From Nitrospirota bacterium (GTDB lineage: Bacteria; Nitrospirota; Nitrospiria; Nitrospirales; UBA8639): a stretch of DNA of 64,000 nt. Position numbers and translations under genes: made by a program. The notes below the pieces were generated by a model, which worked only from the letters and a program-made list of their open reading frames with translations, was not told the DNA's origin and did no database searches. Where the stretch lies: NCBI GenBank assembly GCA_027623995.1, contig JAQBUF010000009.1, positions 1 to 64,000 of the forward strand, read 5' to 3'. Positions 35,362 through 45,418 of this stretch are shown here, piece after piece (position 1 is the first letter of the stretch; every line of letters begins with the position of its first letter).

Positions 35362-36105
35362 CTATTGCCCAATTACACGCGATTTTGATTTTCCTGCTAA
35401 ATCCTTAATAGCGGGACGCAACGCATCCTGAAGAGCCACAGGATAGCTCTGTACCGACTCTTCTAATCCATAGTAGACGCCATCATTTACAGCCCCATTA
35501 AATTTCATGGCAAAACTCCACAACACTTGCGACGGATCACCTGCTGGAGTTAACCGCAAATCCATTTCCACTTCGGTGGTCGTTTCCCCCATGGGCAATC
35601 CTATCATCCAAAAAACCGTCCCAAGCGGACCTAGGAGGTAGGTTGTGAGTCGCCTTTCCCACTTGGTGGAATGCAGGTGGCCACGCAATACATAATCCCC
35701 AGGAGGGGGAGTCTGCCCCTCCGAAAGAATCACAGTGGAAAAGATATTAGCCTCCCTAATTTCATCAGCCAATGCACGAGCAAAGTCCTTGGGCGGGTTA
35801 AAAAATAGTTCGTCCACTTGCTCGGGGTTCACGACAGTCTCTGGACGATCGTAGGACGCCACGCCATGAGGCACTAAGGGGATAGCGACTTTCCAATACT
35901 CATCTTTCACTTCAGTTCCGCGTAGATCTTCAAGAGGGAGAACAACAAGACGTGCCGAAATGGGATCCTTTGCTGGAGTAGCCACATAAGTCTTGTCCGG
36001 AAGCGGTGGATAGGTCCACTCTCGAGCCCCTAAGCACCCTGAAACGCTAAATGCCACAATAATGAGGACACATCCGGCTTTGAAAAATGATGGCAATGGA
36101 ATCAT
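35362..36105 (-). CDS. Putative lipoprotein of unknown function
   Basis: 247 residues. The signal peptide ends in a lipobox VSGC (Cys at about residue 24), so it should be lipid-anchored. GGAGG lies upstream of the ATG. The body has VVLPLEDLRGTEVKDEYWKVAIPLVPHG and YVLRGHLHSTKWERRLTTYLLGPLGTVFW, a pattern seen in uncharacterised outer-membrane-associated lipoproteins. No catalytic motif. Confidence 0.7.
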   Translation of the reverse strand: MIPLPSFFKAGCVLIIVAFSVSGCLGAREWTYPPLPDKTYVATPAKDPISARLVVLPLEDLRGTEVKDEYWKVAIPLVPHGVASYDRPETVVNPEQVDELFFNPPKDFARALADEIREANIFSTVILSEGQTPPPGDYVLRGHLHSTKWERRLTTYLLGPLGTVFWMIGLPMGETTTEVEMDLRLTPAGDPSQVLWSFAMKFNGAVNDGVYYGLEESVQSYPVALQDALRPAIKDLAGKSKSRVIGQ

Positions 36106-36333
36106 TTGTAATTCCTCCTTCTATCAAACACGGACAATGCCATGAGAATTTTATCCATCCGACAAATCATTGTTTCGGAGTTTCAGCAACTCCCCCGCAC
36201 ACACGATCAGTCCCTAATCAAAATTCTCACTGACATTCCCGCACACAGTCTTTATAGATTAACAATGGGAATAACTTGAATTGAACTTTCCAGGTAACAG
36301 TTTGCCCAAGAAGCGCCAGGAAGAGCAACCGCA

Positions 36334-36954
36334 CTATGGGGCAAGCCCACCAGCTCGACAAAATTCTTCCTGAAGTTCGCTATAAGTTCTGCTCACCGGA
36401 AATTGAGGAAATTCTGACGCTATGGAATCAGGAGGACAAAATAACACTCCCGAGTCCGCTTCTTTTAGCATAGATATATCATTATAGGAATCACCGGCAG
36501 CCAGTACATGAAAATTCAAACTCTTAAAGGCTGCAACCGCTTGGCGTTTCTGATCAGCTTGGCGAAGGTGATAATTTCGAATAAACCCATCATCGTCAAT
36601 GTCTAAGGTATGACAAAAGATGGTGGGGTATTGAAGCTGCTGCATCAAAGGAGCCACAAGATCGTAAAATGTATCAGAAAGAATGATTACTTGGCATCGA
36701 ACCCGAAGCCAATCTAAAAAGGCTGGGACTCCCTCAAGAGGACCCAACTTTGCTACCACCTCTCGAATATCCGAAATCCGCACTTGATGATCGGCCAAAA
36801 TTTTGAGCCGCAATTGCATCAATTCATCGTAATCAGGAATATCACGGGTGGTCACCTTTAAATCGGCAATGCCTGTTTTATCGGCGACCGCAAGCCAAAT
36901 TTCTGGAGTCAAGACCCCTTCCATATCTAAACAAGTGAGTACTGGTTTTGCCAT
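36334..36954 (-). CDS. thrH: Bifunctional phosphoserine phosphatase / homoserine phosphotransferase ThrH
   Basis: 206 residues, the length of Pseudomonas ThrH. HAD motif I reads CLDMEGVLTPEIW, with DMEGV in place of the usual DxDGT, as in ThrH. ATTRDIPDY-like TTRDIPDYDELM, VIILSDTFYDL (motif II) and AAGDSYNDISML (motif IV) follow. It dephosphorylates phosphoserine in serine synthesis and can transfer phosphate to homoserine. Confidence 0.9.
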   Translation of the reverse strand: MAKPVLTCLDMEGVLTPEIWLAVADKTGIADLKVTTRDIPDYDELMQLRLKILADHQVRISDIREVVAKLGPLEGVPAFLDWLRVRCQVIILSDTFYDLVAPLMQQLQYPTIFCHTLDIDDDGFIRNYHLRQADQKRQAVAAFKSLNFHVLAAGDSYNDISMLKEADSGVLFCPPDSIASEFPQFPVSRTYSELQEEFCRAGGLAP

Positions 36955-37054
36955 AAAAACTTAATCTTTCTCTTTGAAACGTGAATACGATGCCAAGCCA
37001 CAACGAAACGCTTGTAGTTTAAAGAAAGAACGCCTGAACCACAATCGTCAAGCA

Positions 37055-38038
37055 TTACGTCCTAAGAACCTCGGGGTTCACGCAATGTGGTATTTGTTCT
37101 CCGACTAACCCCGCCCGCAAATTCTCTGCAGCCATCACCGCCATTCTAGTCCTGGTGGCCACCGAGGCACTCGCGATATGAGGCACGACTAAACAATTGG
37201 GCAAAGTTAAAAGGGGATCTTCCGGAGATATGGGTTCGGGATCCGTCACATCCAAAGCCGCAGAGGCAATCGTTCGATCACGGAGAGCCGCATACAATGC
37301 CTTTGAATCCACGACCCTACCCCTCGCTGTATTGATTAGGGCCGCAGTCGGCTTCATACGGTGAAAGACCTCTTGATTTATCAGATATTCAGTCTGGGGC
37401 GTGAGAGGGACATGGAGACTCAGAAAATCGGCTTCCTCGACCACTCGATCAAATGACATCTGCTCGACTTGAGTCTGCCGCAGGGTTTCATCAAGAATGG
37501 GTCGCGAATGACTCACCACTACTCGCATCCCAAATCCAGTGGTACGCCTAGCCACGGCTTGTCCGATCCGACCAAACCCGATAATACCCAAGGTTGCGCC
37601 ATGCACATCATGACCAACAAAAAGTGTGGGGTCCCACGCGTTCCAGCGTCCGGCCTTCACAAAATCCGCAGCCTCACCAATTCGACGAGCCGCAGCCATT
37701 AACAACGCGAACGCGAAGTCAGCGGTTGTCTCGGTCAATACTCCTGGAGTATTTCCAACAGGAATCTTTCGCCTCGTGCAGGCGTCTACATCGATATGGT
37801 CATACCCAACGGCCATGGTACTGACCACACGAAGCTTGGGAGCCCGTCCCAATATCTCTTCATCAACCACATCCGTCAACAAGCAATAAAGTCCTTCAAT
37901 TGACGCCACTTTTTTGCGAAGAACATCGCGAGGAATGGGGCCTTCCCCTTCCCATACCTCGACCTCTGCATAGGCTTGGATAGCTTGCAGCCCTACTTCG
38001 GGAATTCGTCTGGTGACAAGAACGCGTGGTTTTGGCAT
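37055..38038 (-). CDS. 2-hydroxyacid dehydrogenase, glyoxylate/hydroxypyruvate reductase type
   Basis: About 327 residues from ATG 38038. NAD(P)-binding GxGxxG in LGIIGFGRIGQAVARR, catalytic Arg in NTARGRVVD, Glu in DPEP, and His in VVPHIASAS. MAVGYDHIDVDA is typical of GyaR/GhrB-type D-glycerate dehydrogenases. It would reduce glyoxylate or hydroxypyruvate. It is 23 bp upstream of thrH's neighbourhood and 10 bp after the exchanger gene, so it may share its transcript. Confidence 0.88.
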   Translation of the reverse strand: MPKPRVLVTRRIPEVGLQAIQAYAEVEVWEGEGPIPRDVLRKKVASIEGLYCLLTDVVDEEILGRAPKLRVVSTMAVGYDHIDVDACTRRKIPVGNTPGVLTETTADFAFALLMAAARRIGEAADFVKAGRWNAWDPTLFVGHDVHGATLGIIGFGRIGQAVARRTTGFGMRVVVSHSRPILDETLRQTQVEQMSFDRVVEEADFLSLHVPLTPQTEYLINQEVFHRMKPTAALINTARGRVVDSKALYAALRDRTIASAALDVTDPEPISPEDPLLTLPNCLVVPHIASASVATRTRMAVMAAENLRAGLVGEQIPHCVNPEVLRT

Positions 38039-38060
38039 AGGGGAAACCATATTCTTTCAC

Positions 38061-39065
38061 CTACAAGATCGTCACCAACACCACGAAAATGAGATAGCAC
38101 ACTCCATTAAGAATCACATGGTGGGGTTGGAGCCCCTGCCGCCTCGCCATAATTAACAGATAGGTCGTCGCCAAAAACGTCAAGCCCATCCCAAGAAGCA
38201 CCTCTTTCCGAGGCACCCAAGGGGTCAGCATCACGCCTAACGCGGGAAGGAGACTGCCTTGAAATACCATGGCACCGGTAATATTCCCGAACGCCAGCGT
38301 ATCCCGACCACGCCGTATCCAAAGTATGCTATTCACCTTTTCCGGCAATTCGGTAGCCACAGGCACAATCAACAGCGACAGCGCTAAGGTTGATATCCCC
38401 AGCCAGGCCGCCAAATGCTCAACACCATACACAAACCCCTTCGCACCTCCCACGATAAGGGCAAGTCCCAACAACAATTGCATTGTAATCGTGACATGGT
38501 TTTCTGGCAGATGGAGCCGACTGAGAAACAGTGGATGATCGGCTTCCGTCCCATGTCCTTGCTCAACCAGTTCACGTGACGCTCGAATCGTCAGCATGAT
38601 GTAGATCATGTAACTAAGCGTGAGTCCGATCGCTAAGGTCACCCGAATTACCCGCCATTCCACCGGGACAAATATGGCTATTGTTGCCAACACAAATGCA
38701 AACAAAAACCAATGCAGATCTCGCCGTAAACCTGTAGGCTCAGGTCGAAAAAAACTATTCCACCCTCGACTATGCGCCGCAAACATGCCCATTAAAAATA
38801 GGGTCAAGGTTGACAGCATGAGTGGGGCCCCCAAAATGGCCCCCACTCCCACTTCGTGCCGAGTTTCAAGACTCGCCGAACTCGCCAACACGGCGACAAT
38901 AGGCACCATGGCCTCAGGTAAAGCGGTGCCCACGGCAGCGAAAATCGACCCCGTCACGCCCTCAGAGATGCCCAAGCGTTGACCAAGATGCTCTAGCGCA
39001 TTCGTAAAGGCTTCCGCCCCAATCAAAATCAATATCAAGGCAACAAGAAGAATCCAAAGTTCCAT
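38061..39065 (-). CDS. CaCA-family Na+/Ca2+ exchanger-like membrane protein
   Basis: 334 residues with about ten membrane helices. The two alpha-repeats are visible: AVGTALPEAMVPIVAVLAS in the first half and VATELPEKVNSILWIRRGRDTLAFGNITGAMVFQGSL in the second, each with the G-T/ELPE core. Such proteins exchange Na+ or H+ for Ca2+ across the inner membrane; ion choice is not decided by sequence. Confidence 0.85.
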   Translation of the reverse strand: MELWILLVALILILIGAEAFTNALEHLGQRLGISEGVTGSIFAAVGTALPEAMVPIVAVLASSASLETRHEVGVGAILGAPLMLSTLTLFLMGMFAAHSRGWNSFFRPEPTGLRRDLHWFLFAFVLATIAIFVPVEWRVIRVTLAIGLTLSYMIYIMLTIRASRELVEQGHGTEADHPLFLSRLHLPENHVTITMQLLLGLALIVGGAKGFVYGVEHLAAWLGISTLALSLLIVPVATELPEKVNSILWIRRGRDTLAFGNITGAMVFQGSLLPALGVMLTPWVPRKEVLLGMGLTFLATTYLLIMARRQGLQPHHVILNGVCYLIFVVLVTIL

Positions 39066-39176
39066 AATAAATTGATCTTTCAGTCAGAAAAAATTGTGCG
39101 TGTTCGCCATACACTCCGTCAATTTCCGTATTGAAAAGCCTTGCTCCCAACCCAAAATATCCACTACACTAAGCCT

Positions 39177-39329
39177 ATGGACGATGGGATGACAATCATA
39201 GTGCTGGTAGTTGGAGGTCTGGTGGCCTACCGGTTTGGATACCGTTGGTGGCGGACCCGACAGGCGGGGAAACAGGCCGATGAATTACTCGCATTGATCG
39301 TCAAAGGTAAGGATTCCTTTCGTCGATAA
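39177..39329 (+). CDS. Possible small membrane protein
   Basis: 50 codons from ATG 39177 (or 62 from 39141). Residues 5-19 (TIIVLVVGGLVAYRFGYRWW) form one hydrophobic segment followed by a basic, then Lys-rich tail. No clear ribosome binding site and no known family. Supported only by its membrane-protein character and position in an otherwise empty gap. Confidence 0.4.
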   Translation: MDDGMTIIVLVVGGLVAYRFGYRWWRTRQAGKQADELLALIVKGKDSFRR

Positions 39330-39445
39330 TCATACCGTCCAACGTCTGCGTCCCACATTCCTATCTCGTTCTGTTTCAGGCATTCATCACGACACCCTCA
39401 AAATCAGAAGGTTCAGAAAAGCCGACGTGACTCCCAAGCCAGAGC

Positions 39446-40246
39446 ATGACACCTGCAGCCCAAAAAGCTCAGATTTATCTCCATCGAGGGAATCTCACCA
39501 AAGCCCAATACTGGTGCGTCCAAGCTGTTGAGGAGGCAAGAAACGAAGGGACATGGGAATCTCTGGCCTCAGCCTTAGGCAACCTCGGCAATGTGTATGC
39601 CCTACTGGAAGATTTCCAGCAAGCCGAGGCCTGTTATCAAGAAGTCCTCACCATTCAACGAAGCCAATCCAATCACAATACTATTGGTGAAACCTTGGCC
39701 AATCTGGGGAATATCAAGGCCGATGCCGGAGACTATACCAAAGCCCGAGCCTACTATTTAGAAGCCATCGATGTCTTAACCGCCACAGACAACTATCGTG
39801 CCCTCGGCATTCTCTACGGCAACCTGGCCTTACAAGAAGTAGCCACCAATCAACACGAAAATGCGATTGGCCATTTCAAATATGCGTTGGAATTCCATCG
39901 AACCGTCGGTGATGAGATCAGCCTCGCCAATACCTACAGCCAACTGGGTCAAGCTTTTCTCACGCAAGGAGAAATTCGTCAAGCCGAAGAATGCCTCAAC
40001 AACGCCAGCGAGCATTTCATTAAACTCGGAAATGAGCCAAGTGAAGCAGCCGTCCTGCGGATGTTAGGAGACTTGTATCAAAGGAAGAGGGATTGGATTT
40101 CAGCCATACGATGCTTGGAGCGAACAGTTCAAATCGATATTCGCTACCAACTTCCTGAACAAAAAATCGATGGGGAACGGCTGACCCAATTACGGAAGGA
40201 CACCACCGGCAGCTCAATCAATCAACCACCAAAAGGATCAGGGTGA
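39446..40246 (+). CDS. Tetratricopeptide-repeat protein
   Basis: 266 residues made of about five TPR units, e.g. ALGNLGNVYALLEDFQQAEACYQ, TLANLGNIKADAGDYTKARAYY and TYSQLGQAFLTQGEIRQAEEC. No signal peptide or enzyme domain. It would be a protein-protein interaction scaffold. The last 9 bp overlap the convergent SprT gene. Confidence 0.85.
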   Translation: MTPAAQKAQIYLHRGNLTKAQYWCVQAVEEARNEGTWESLASALGNLGNVYALLEDFQQAEACYQEVLTIQRSQSNHNTIGETLANLGNIKADAGDYTKARAYYLEAIDVLTATDNYRALGILYGNLALQEVATNQHENAIGHFKYALEFHRTVGDEISLANTYSQLGQAFLTQGEIRQAEECLNNASEHFIKLGNEPSEAAVLRMLGDLYQRKRDWISAIRCLERTVQIDIRYQLPEQKIDGERLTQLRKDTTGSSINQPPKGSG

Positions 40247-40912
40247 GTCCGCTATAAACGCAAAGACTAACTGAACAGGCTTTGAGTCAGGATCATGGGA
40301 AGAAACCTGTCGTTTGGATTTCGACTCCCCATGCAAGCGACTCCACCGAGTCAACTCACTGACTTCTCGCAGATCTCCCAAACAATACCCACAGCGATGA
40401 GTCTTGGGAGAGAGGCTCTTTCTCTGACGATGGTATTCCCGTCCGCATTTTTGGCATTGCCAGGTGTATTTGGATAAGGCTTCCACCTCTTTGGTTAACG
40501 CGTGGTAAACCGTGATGCCCAAGTGATCTTCATTCATGAGGTTCATCACTCGTCGAAATTCTCGCCCATGAGAGGGATGACATTTTTTCACATCAAACTG
40601 CCATTGATGAATCATCTCATGAGCCAAAGTGCCACGAATTTCATCCAAGGGTTGTTCACGAAGAAGTGGCAGAGACAAGCGAATGACACGGCCCACGCCA
40701 TGACGCGTTTCGGGAAGAACCTGGAGAGTCCGCGGTCCCGTTTGACTCACAAACAATCCCACTGAAGACGTCAAGCGAGTGCTCCATTGAATGTCAATCG
40801 AAGGGAGTCGACTATCAAAATATGACGCATTCAGAGAGCTCCACATGGTCTGGAGTTCCTCAAGAGAAAGCGGGAGGCTGGCTGAACGAGAAGAACCTTG
40901 TATTTTCGTCAT
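40238..40912 (-). CDS. SprT-like zinc metalloprotease
   Basis: About 224 residues from ATG 40912; the frame is open back to 41002, and ATG 40957 is a third choice. The active site GTLAHEMIHQWQ has the HExxH motif, followed by a further His in CHPSHGREF. A C-terminal zinc ribbon has CQKCGREY and CGYC. SprT/SPRTN-like proteins are thought to act on DNA-associated proteins. Convergent with the TPR gene. Confidence 0.85.
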   Translation of the reverse strand: MTKIQGSSRSASLPLSLEELQTMWSSLNASYFDSRLPSIDIQWSTRLTSSVGLFVSQTGPRTLQVLPETRHGVGRVIRLSLPLLREQPLDEIRGTLAHEMIHQWQFDVKKCHPSHGREFRRVMNLMNEDHLGITVYHALTKEVEALSKYTWQCQKCGREYHRQRKSLSPKTHRCGYCLGDLREVSELTRWSRLHGESKSKRQVSSHDPDSKPVQLVFAFIADSP

Positions 40913-41034
40913 ATTCACTCGACCATTATATACTTGCAGCAGACCATATGGTACCATGACCACTGTTTCGTCCCAACCCCTGGCTCTGTATAACGAGAAC
41001 ACACAAAGAAGCGGGTTTCTGAAGCCGACACGTT

Positions 41035-41520
41035 ATGGTCTTTGAACAAAATAGTGATCTAGATTTTATGAATGCCGCGCTTGAAGAAGCCCAGAAGGCC
41101 TTTGTCTTAGGCGAAGTGCCAGTTGGCGCCGTTCTCGTGCACCATGACACCATCATCGCTCGCGGACATAACCTGAGGGAATGGCAGCAAAATCCAACGG
41201 CCCATGCGGAACTGCTCGTCATTCAACGTGCAGCTGAGGAAATGAAATCCTGGCGGCTTCTTGATACGACATTGTACGTCACCCTCGAACCCTGCCTCAT
41301 GTGTGCTGGGGCGATACTGCAAGCAAGAATCCCTCGACTGGTCTTTGGCACCATGGACCCTAAAGCTGGAGCCTGCGGTTCACTATTTACCGTCCTTCAG
41401 GATTCACGACTCAATCATCAAGTCAACATCACGCATGGCATTCAAGAAGACCCTTGCCGGAGTATTTTGAAGGATTTTTTTCAACAACTCAGGCAAGACC
41501 GACCTTTGCTTACCACGTGA
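41035..41520 (+). CDS. tadA: tRNA-specific adenosine deaminase TadA
   Basis: 161 residues. Zinc and catalytic motifs of cytidine-deaminase-fold enzymes: [11 protein letters not shown] (His-Ala-Glu) and [12 protein letters not shown] (PC-x2-C). VPVGAVLV near residue 25 and [14 protein letters not shown] are TadA-specific. It converts the wobble A34 of tRNA-Arg(ACG) to inosine. Directly followed by a tRNA-Ser gene 20 bp downstream. Confidence 0.96.
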   Translation: MVFEQNSDLDFMNAALEEAQKAFVLGEVPVGAVLVHHDTIIARGHNLREWQQNPTAHAELLVIQRAAEEMKSWRLLDTTLYVTLEPCLMCAGAILQARIPRLVFGTMDPKAGACGSLFTVLQDSRLNHQVNITHGIQEDPCRSILKDFFQQLRQDRPLLTT

Positions 41521-41540
41521 CCCACCACCATATATGGCGC

Positions 41541-41629
<89 letters not shown>

Positions 41630-41886
41630 CCACCCATTTTTTACATTCAAGGCTGCCCCCCAATGATTTGAATTAATTATTAGTGAAGTAACAACTCCCA
41701 ACCTTGAGCTGAACATTTCCTTATCTTAATCTACGCATTTTCACTGTCTGTATTTCCCTTCACAAATATCTGGACACCCGCTCCAAAATTTTCTCTAACC
41801 ACTGATTTTTTCAAAAACTTATTTCCTTGGCCCCGTTCTTGCTTTGCTTGGTCATTAGCATTAAATCTACTCAGGGGGAAGCCAGC

Positions 41887-42042
41887 ATGGACAGGTATGA
41901 GAAAATTAAAAACGATCCAAGGATTATGAAACCACTGGCGGAATTGCTACAAAAAATTCAAGAAATGTTAGGTCCGTCTCATGAAAAGCCAACGACGCCT
42001 CCCCAAAATTCCTATTCCTCAAAACCTCAACAACCCCAATAA
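41887..42042 (+). CDS. Small hypothetical protein
   Basis: 51 residues, preceded by AGGGGGA about 8 nt before the ATG. The first 30 residues are a charged helix (KIKNDPRIMKPLAELLQKIQ), the rest is Pro/Ser/Gln-rich and probably disordered. No known family. The good ribosome binding site is the main support. Confidence 0.5.
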   Translation: MDRYEKIKNDPRIMKPLAELLQKIQEMLGPSHEKPTTPPQNSYSSKPQQPQ

Positions 42043-42178
42043 TTATTTTCTGCGACTTGAGTTCATCCACAGAAATCACATTCAACCACGATTGGGTCCC
42101 TTGACGTACAACGGAACTTCCAAATTTTTGGAACATGAGAAGCAGTCTGAAGCAAATACGAAAGGAGAAAGGAAGAGA

Positions 42179-43420
42179 TTAAAGACTTCGAAGATTGGGG
42201 GTTTTTTGAATGCCCGCTTTCTTCATGATCGTCAGGGGAAGAATGATATCCAAAAGTCTTTGCGCAAGGAGGAGCTTTGGCATTCGAGCAAGATGGAGCA
42301 CGTCTCCTGATTGGGTGAGGACCGTCAACGCATTGGTTTCGTTTCCAAAAGCTGAATCTAGGCCACTGACATGGTTGATGGCAATAAGATCAAGAGATTT
42401 TTTCTGAAGTTTTTGTTTACCATTTTCGATGTGGTTGTCGGTTTCGGCGGCAAAGCCAACAAGGACTTGATGTGTGCGCTGTCGGGACAGTTCAGCAAGG
42501 ATATCCGGCGTGCGTTCTAATTCCAAAGCCTCTCCAACCCATTCATCTTTTTTGATTTTATGGGTGGCCACCTGCCGTGGGCGAAAATCTCCCACCGCCG
42601 CAGTCATGATCAACACGGTGGCCCAAGAAAAACGATCTTGCAGAGCCTGCTGCATTTCCTCGGCGGTGACCACAGAAATCGATTCAACATTTGCAGGAGG
42701 AGCCAATAAGGTCGGGCCACTTACGAGCACCACGTCGGCTCCCCGTTGTGCCGCGGCTTGGGCAATGGCATAGCCCATTTTTCCTGATGAACCATTGGTC
42801 ATAAACCGGACGGCATCAATGGGTTCTCGTGTTGGCCCTGCAGAAACCAACACACGCTGCCCAGTCCAATCCTGCTGTCTGGCCAAACTAGCTTCCACAG
42901 CTTCCAAAATAACCTCTTCGGATGGCAGCCGCCCCTTACCCACCAAACCAGAAGCGAGATCACCTTCTTCCGGGTCAAGCACCAACACCCCTCGATTGCG
43001 TAACGTACCCGTATGCTCGATCACTGAAGGGTGATTCCACATGTCTCCATCCATGGCGGGAGCCATCACGATGGGACATCGCGCAGCCAGGATCACCGTG
43101 CTTAAAAGATCGTCGGCTAATCCCAGGGCGCTCTTGGATAACGTGTTCGCCGTGGACGGAGCAATCAGGAGCAAATCAGCGGACTCCGTCAGAGTAAGGT
43201 GTGCCATTGGATCCTGCTCAGAAAACAGATCTCCATACACAGGCCGCTTCGACAACACTTCAAAGGTTAATGGCGCCACGAACTGCTTGGCGGCAGCGGT
43301 CATGACCACCGAGACCTCTGCCCCTTCCCCAACAAGCGTTCGGAGAAGCGAAACAGCCTTGTAGGCAGAAATGCTTCCTGTCACCCCAAGTACAATTCGT
43401 GTCTTGTTAAATTTTCCCAT
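42179..43420 (-). CDS. coaBC: Bifunctional phosphopantothenoylcysteine decarboxylase / phosphopantothenate-cysteine ligase
   Basis: 413 residues. N-terminal flavoprotein CoaC: GVTGSISAYKAV, LLIAPSTANTLSK, and PAMDGDMW (Asp where E. coli has Asn), then LASGLVGKGR where E. coli has a catalytic Cys. C-terminal CoaB: VLVSAGPTREPIDAVRFMTNGSSGKMG and MTAAVGDFRP. It makes 4'-phosphopantetheine in CoA synthesis. The two substitutions are seen in other bacterial lineages and do not by themselves imply loss of function. Confidence 0.95.
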   Translation of the reverse strand: MGKFNKTRIVLGVTGSISAYKAVSLLRTLVGEGAEVSVVMTAAAKQFVAPLTFEVLSKRPVYGDLFSEQDPMAHLTLTESADLLLIAPSTANTLSKSALGLADDLLSTVILAARCPIVMAPAMDGDMWNHPSVIEHTGTLRNRGVLVLDPEEGDLASGLVGKGRLPSEEVILEAVEASLARQQDWTGQRVLVSAGPTREPIDAVRFMTNGSSGKMGYAIAQAAAQRGADVVLVSGPTLLAPPANVESISVVTAEEMQQALQDRFSWATVLIMTAAVGDFRPRQVATHKIKKDEWVGEALELERTPDILAELSRQRTHQVLVGFAAETDNHIENGKQKLQKKSLDLIAINHVSGLDSAFGNETNALTVLTQSGDVLHLARMPKLLLAQRLLDIILPLTIMKKAGIQKTPNLRSL

Positions 43421-43442
43421 AAAGGAGTTTTTTAAAAAAATA

Positions 43443-43826
43443 TTATTTGGGAACTTCTACCACGTCGGCCACTTCAACAACCTCGGCAGGCTTGGGAGAG
43501 TCATCAATATAAACGCTTAATTGTTCTTGGATTTCTTTGGCATCTTCATCCCCTCCAGCAAGCAAGGCTGGGTCAAAGCCTCTCTCTGTCTGGCGTTTCG
43601 AATCACGAAGTGCTAGCCTGGCCTCTTCCCCCACCAGAAAGGGAACATTACCATGCAAGACTTCATCGAGTGCCATAGATGTGGCCTTCGTGTACTTACT
43701 CGCTGGTGATTCCTTTCTGCTCCGCATAATTTGCTTCGCTCGCTGCGCGGCCACCTGCACCACACGATATCGGGAATCAAATCGCCTGTCCTTGTCATCA
43801 GGAAGTAATGGAAGCATGTCAGTCAT
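43443..43826 (-). CDS. rpoZ: RNA polymerase omega subunit
   Basis: 127 residues. The core VVQVAAQRAKQIMRS is the omega signature, followed by KYTKATSMALDEVLHG. A C-terminal acidic and Val-rich tail of about 50 residues extends beyond the usual end. It lies between gmk and coaBC, the classical gene order gmk-rpoZ-coaBC. Confidence 0.92.
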   Translation of the reverse strand: MTDMLPLLPDDKDRRFDSRYRVVQVAAQRAKQIMRSRKESPASKYTKATSMALDEVLHGNVPFLVGEEARLALRDSKRQTERGFDPALLAGGDEDAKEIQEQLSVYIDDSPKPAEVVEVADVVEVPK

Positions 43827-43852
43827 AATTGAAACTCCTTCTGGGCTATCAA

Positions 43853-44500
43853 TTAGCCTATGGTTGAATTTGCTCTCACGGTATTTTCTTCAATTAACCC
43901 TTTTTCTCTGAGCCATTCCGTATTCAGCCGTTCCGTTTTGACCCGCTCGGCGAGGATAATGGATTCGAGTTCTTTGGTTGCATGCGATAACTCTTCATTT
44001 CGTATCAGGTAGTGGTAGGAACGGAAATTGGCAATTTCCTCGCTGGCCTTCTGAAGTCGAAGTTTAATTTCCTCTGGTGTATCAGAGGCACGCCTATACA
44101 ACCGTGTTCGCAACACCTCTAATGATGGTGGGGTGACAAACACATAAACGGCACCAGAAAAATGTTTCATGATTTGCCGAGCCCCCTGAGCATCGATATC
44201 TAACAAGACATCAATGCCTTGGTTCATCGCTTCATCTAACTGCTGCTGTGGAGTGCCATATAAATTTCCATAGACTTCAGCCCATTCCACAAATTGATTG
44301 GCTTCAATCATTTCATGAAACGTCGCTTTGTCGGTAAAACTATAATCCACCCCAGCTTGCTCGCCAGGGCGCGGATTTCTTGTTGTGCAAGAGACCGAAA
44401 GCGTGGTCTGGGGCACGCGGGCTACCATCGTTTTACACAAAGTACTTTTTCCAACCCCAGAGGGTCCTGACACGACAAATAATAACCCTTTTCGTTCCAT
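43853..44500 (-). CDS. gmk: Guanylate kinase
   Basis: 215 residues. P-loop VVSGPSGVGKSTLC, then VSCTTRNPRPGEQAGVDY with the GMP-binding Arg/Tyr residues, and GVDVLLDIDAQGARQI-like DVLLDIDAQGA. It converts GMP to GDP with ATP. 26 bp upstream of rpoZ. Confidence 0.97.
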   Translation of the reverse strand: MERKGLLFVVSGPSGVGKSTLCKTMVARVPQTTLSVSCTTRNPRPGEQAGVDYSFTDKATFHEMIEANQFVEWAEVYGNLYGTPQQQLDEAMNQGIDVLLDIDAQGARQIMKHFSGAVYVFVTPPSLEVLRTRLYRRASDTPEEIKLRLQKASEEIANFRSYHYLIRNEELSHATKELESIILAERVKTERLNTEWLREKGLIEENTVRANSTIG

Positions 44501-44539
44501 GGTGTTTATTCTTCACCCTCGTTCACGACGAAGCCCCGA

Positions 44540-45418
44540 TTACTCCACATTCTGCACCTGTTCGCGAATCTTTTCCAGTTCTCCTTTGAGCTGAACCACA
44601 AATTTCGAGATTTCCGCATCGTTGGCCTTTGAGCCAATGGTGTTCACTTCCCTCCCCATTTCCTGGAGCAAGAAATCTATCTGGCGACCAACTGGGTCCT
44701 TCGATTTCACCAGCCCATCAAATTGCTGACAATGACTATCAAGTCGAATAAGTTCTTCAGTAATATCACACCGATCTGCAAACATGGCGAGTTCCTGCCT
44801 GAGGCGTTGATCGTCCAAAGTTCCTACACTCAGGACATCTTTGACGCGCGCCTTCATGCGATCATAGTAGCCTTTGGTCACCAAGGGCAACCGACGACGT
44901 ATATGCCCCTGAGCCTGCTTGATCACTTGAACACGTTTCACCATGTCAGTCTGCAACGCTTTACCTTCACGCCGACGCATACGATCGAGATCTTCTACGG
45001 CTCCCGAGAGTAACCGCTTGACGGTCCGGTTAAAGGCTTGGGAGTCCACCTTTTGCTCCCCCACGGTAAAGATCTCTCGAAATGATCCTAAAAATGAGAC
45101 ATCAATACTCCCCCCCAACTTGAGATCTCGCTGCATATCTTTCAAGACCTGGTGGTATTGCCTGGCCATTTTGCCGTCCAGTTTCAAAATCTTAGGGCTT
45201 TCGTTCCCGCCGCCAGTGACCACCGACACCTCAATGCGCCCTCGAGTGCATTGCTTCGCCACCACGTTTTTCAGGTCCTCTTCCAGCTCATTTTTTCCTT
45301 TTGGAAGCCGCATCACGATTTCCCTGAATCGATGATTCACTGACCGGATTTCTACAGAGATGGTCATTCCCTGAACTGCGGCCTCACGTTTTCCAAACCC
45401 TGTCATGCTTTTGATCAT
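44540..45418 (-). CDS. yicC: YicC-family endoribonuclease-like protein
   Basis: About 292 residues from ATG 45418, which overlaps the nth stop by 4 bp (ATGA). Family marks: MIKSMTGFG at the N-terminus, SVEIRSVNHRF, and near the C-terminus PVGRQIDFLLQEMGREVNTIGSK. YicC proteins have been described as RNases acting on small RNAs. Position nth-yicC-gmk-rpoZ supports a shared transcript. Confidence 0.93.
   Translation of the reverse strand: MIKSMTGFGKREAAVQGMTISVEIRSVNHRFREIVMRLPKGKNELEEDLKNVVAKQCTRGRIEVSVVTGGGNESPKILKLDGKMARQYHQVLKDMQRDLKLGGSIDVSFLGSFREIFTVGEQKVDSQAFNRTVKRLLSGAVEDLDRMRRREGKALQTDMVKRVQVIKQAQGHIRRRLPLVTKGYYDRMKARVKDVLSVGTLDDQRLRQELAMFADRCDITEELIRLDSHCQQFDGLVKSKDPVGRQIDFLLQEMGREVNTIGSKANDAEISKFVVQLKGELEKIREQVQNVE

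Noticed and set aside
42179-43420. CoaBC substitutions (Asp in PAMDGDMW, Ser in LASGL) as evidence of a dead enzyme
   Set aside because: The same variants occur in CoaBC of other bacterial groups as far as I recall, and the gene is otherwise intact.
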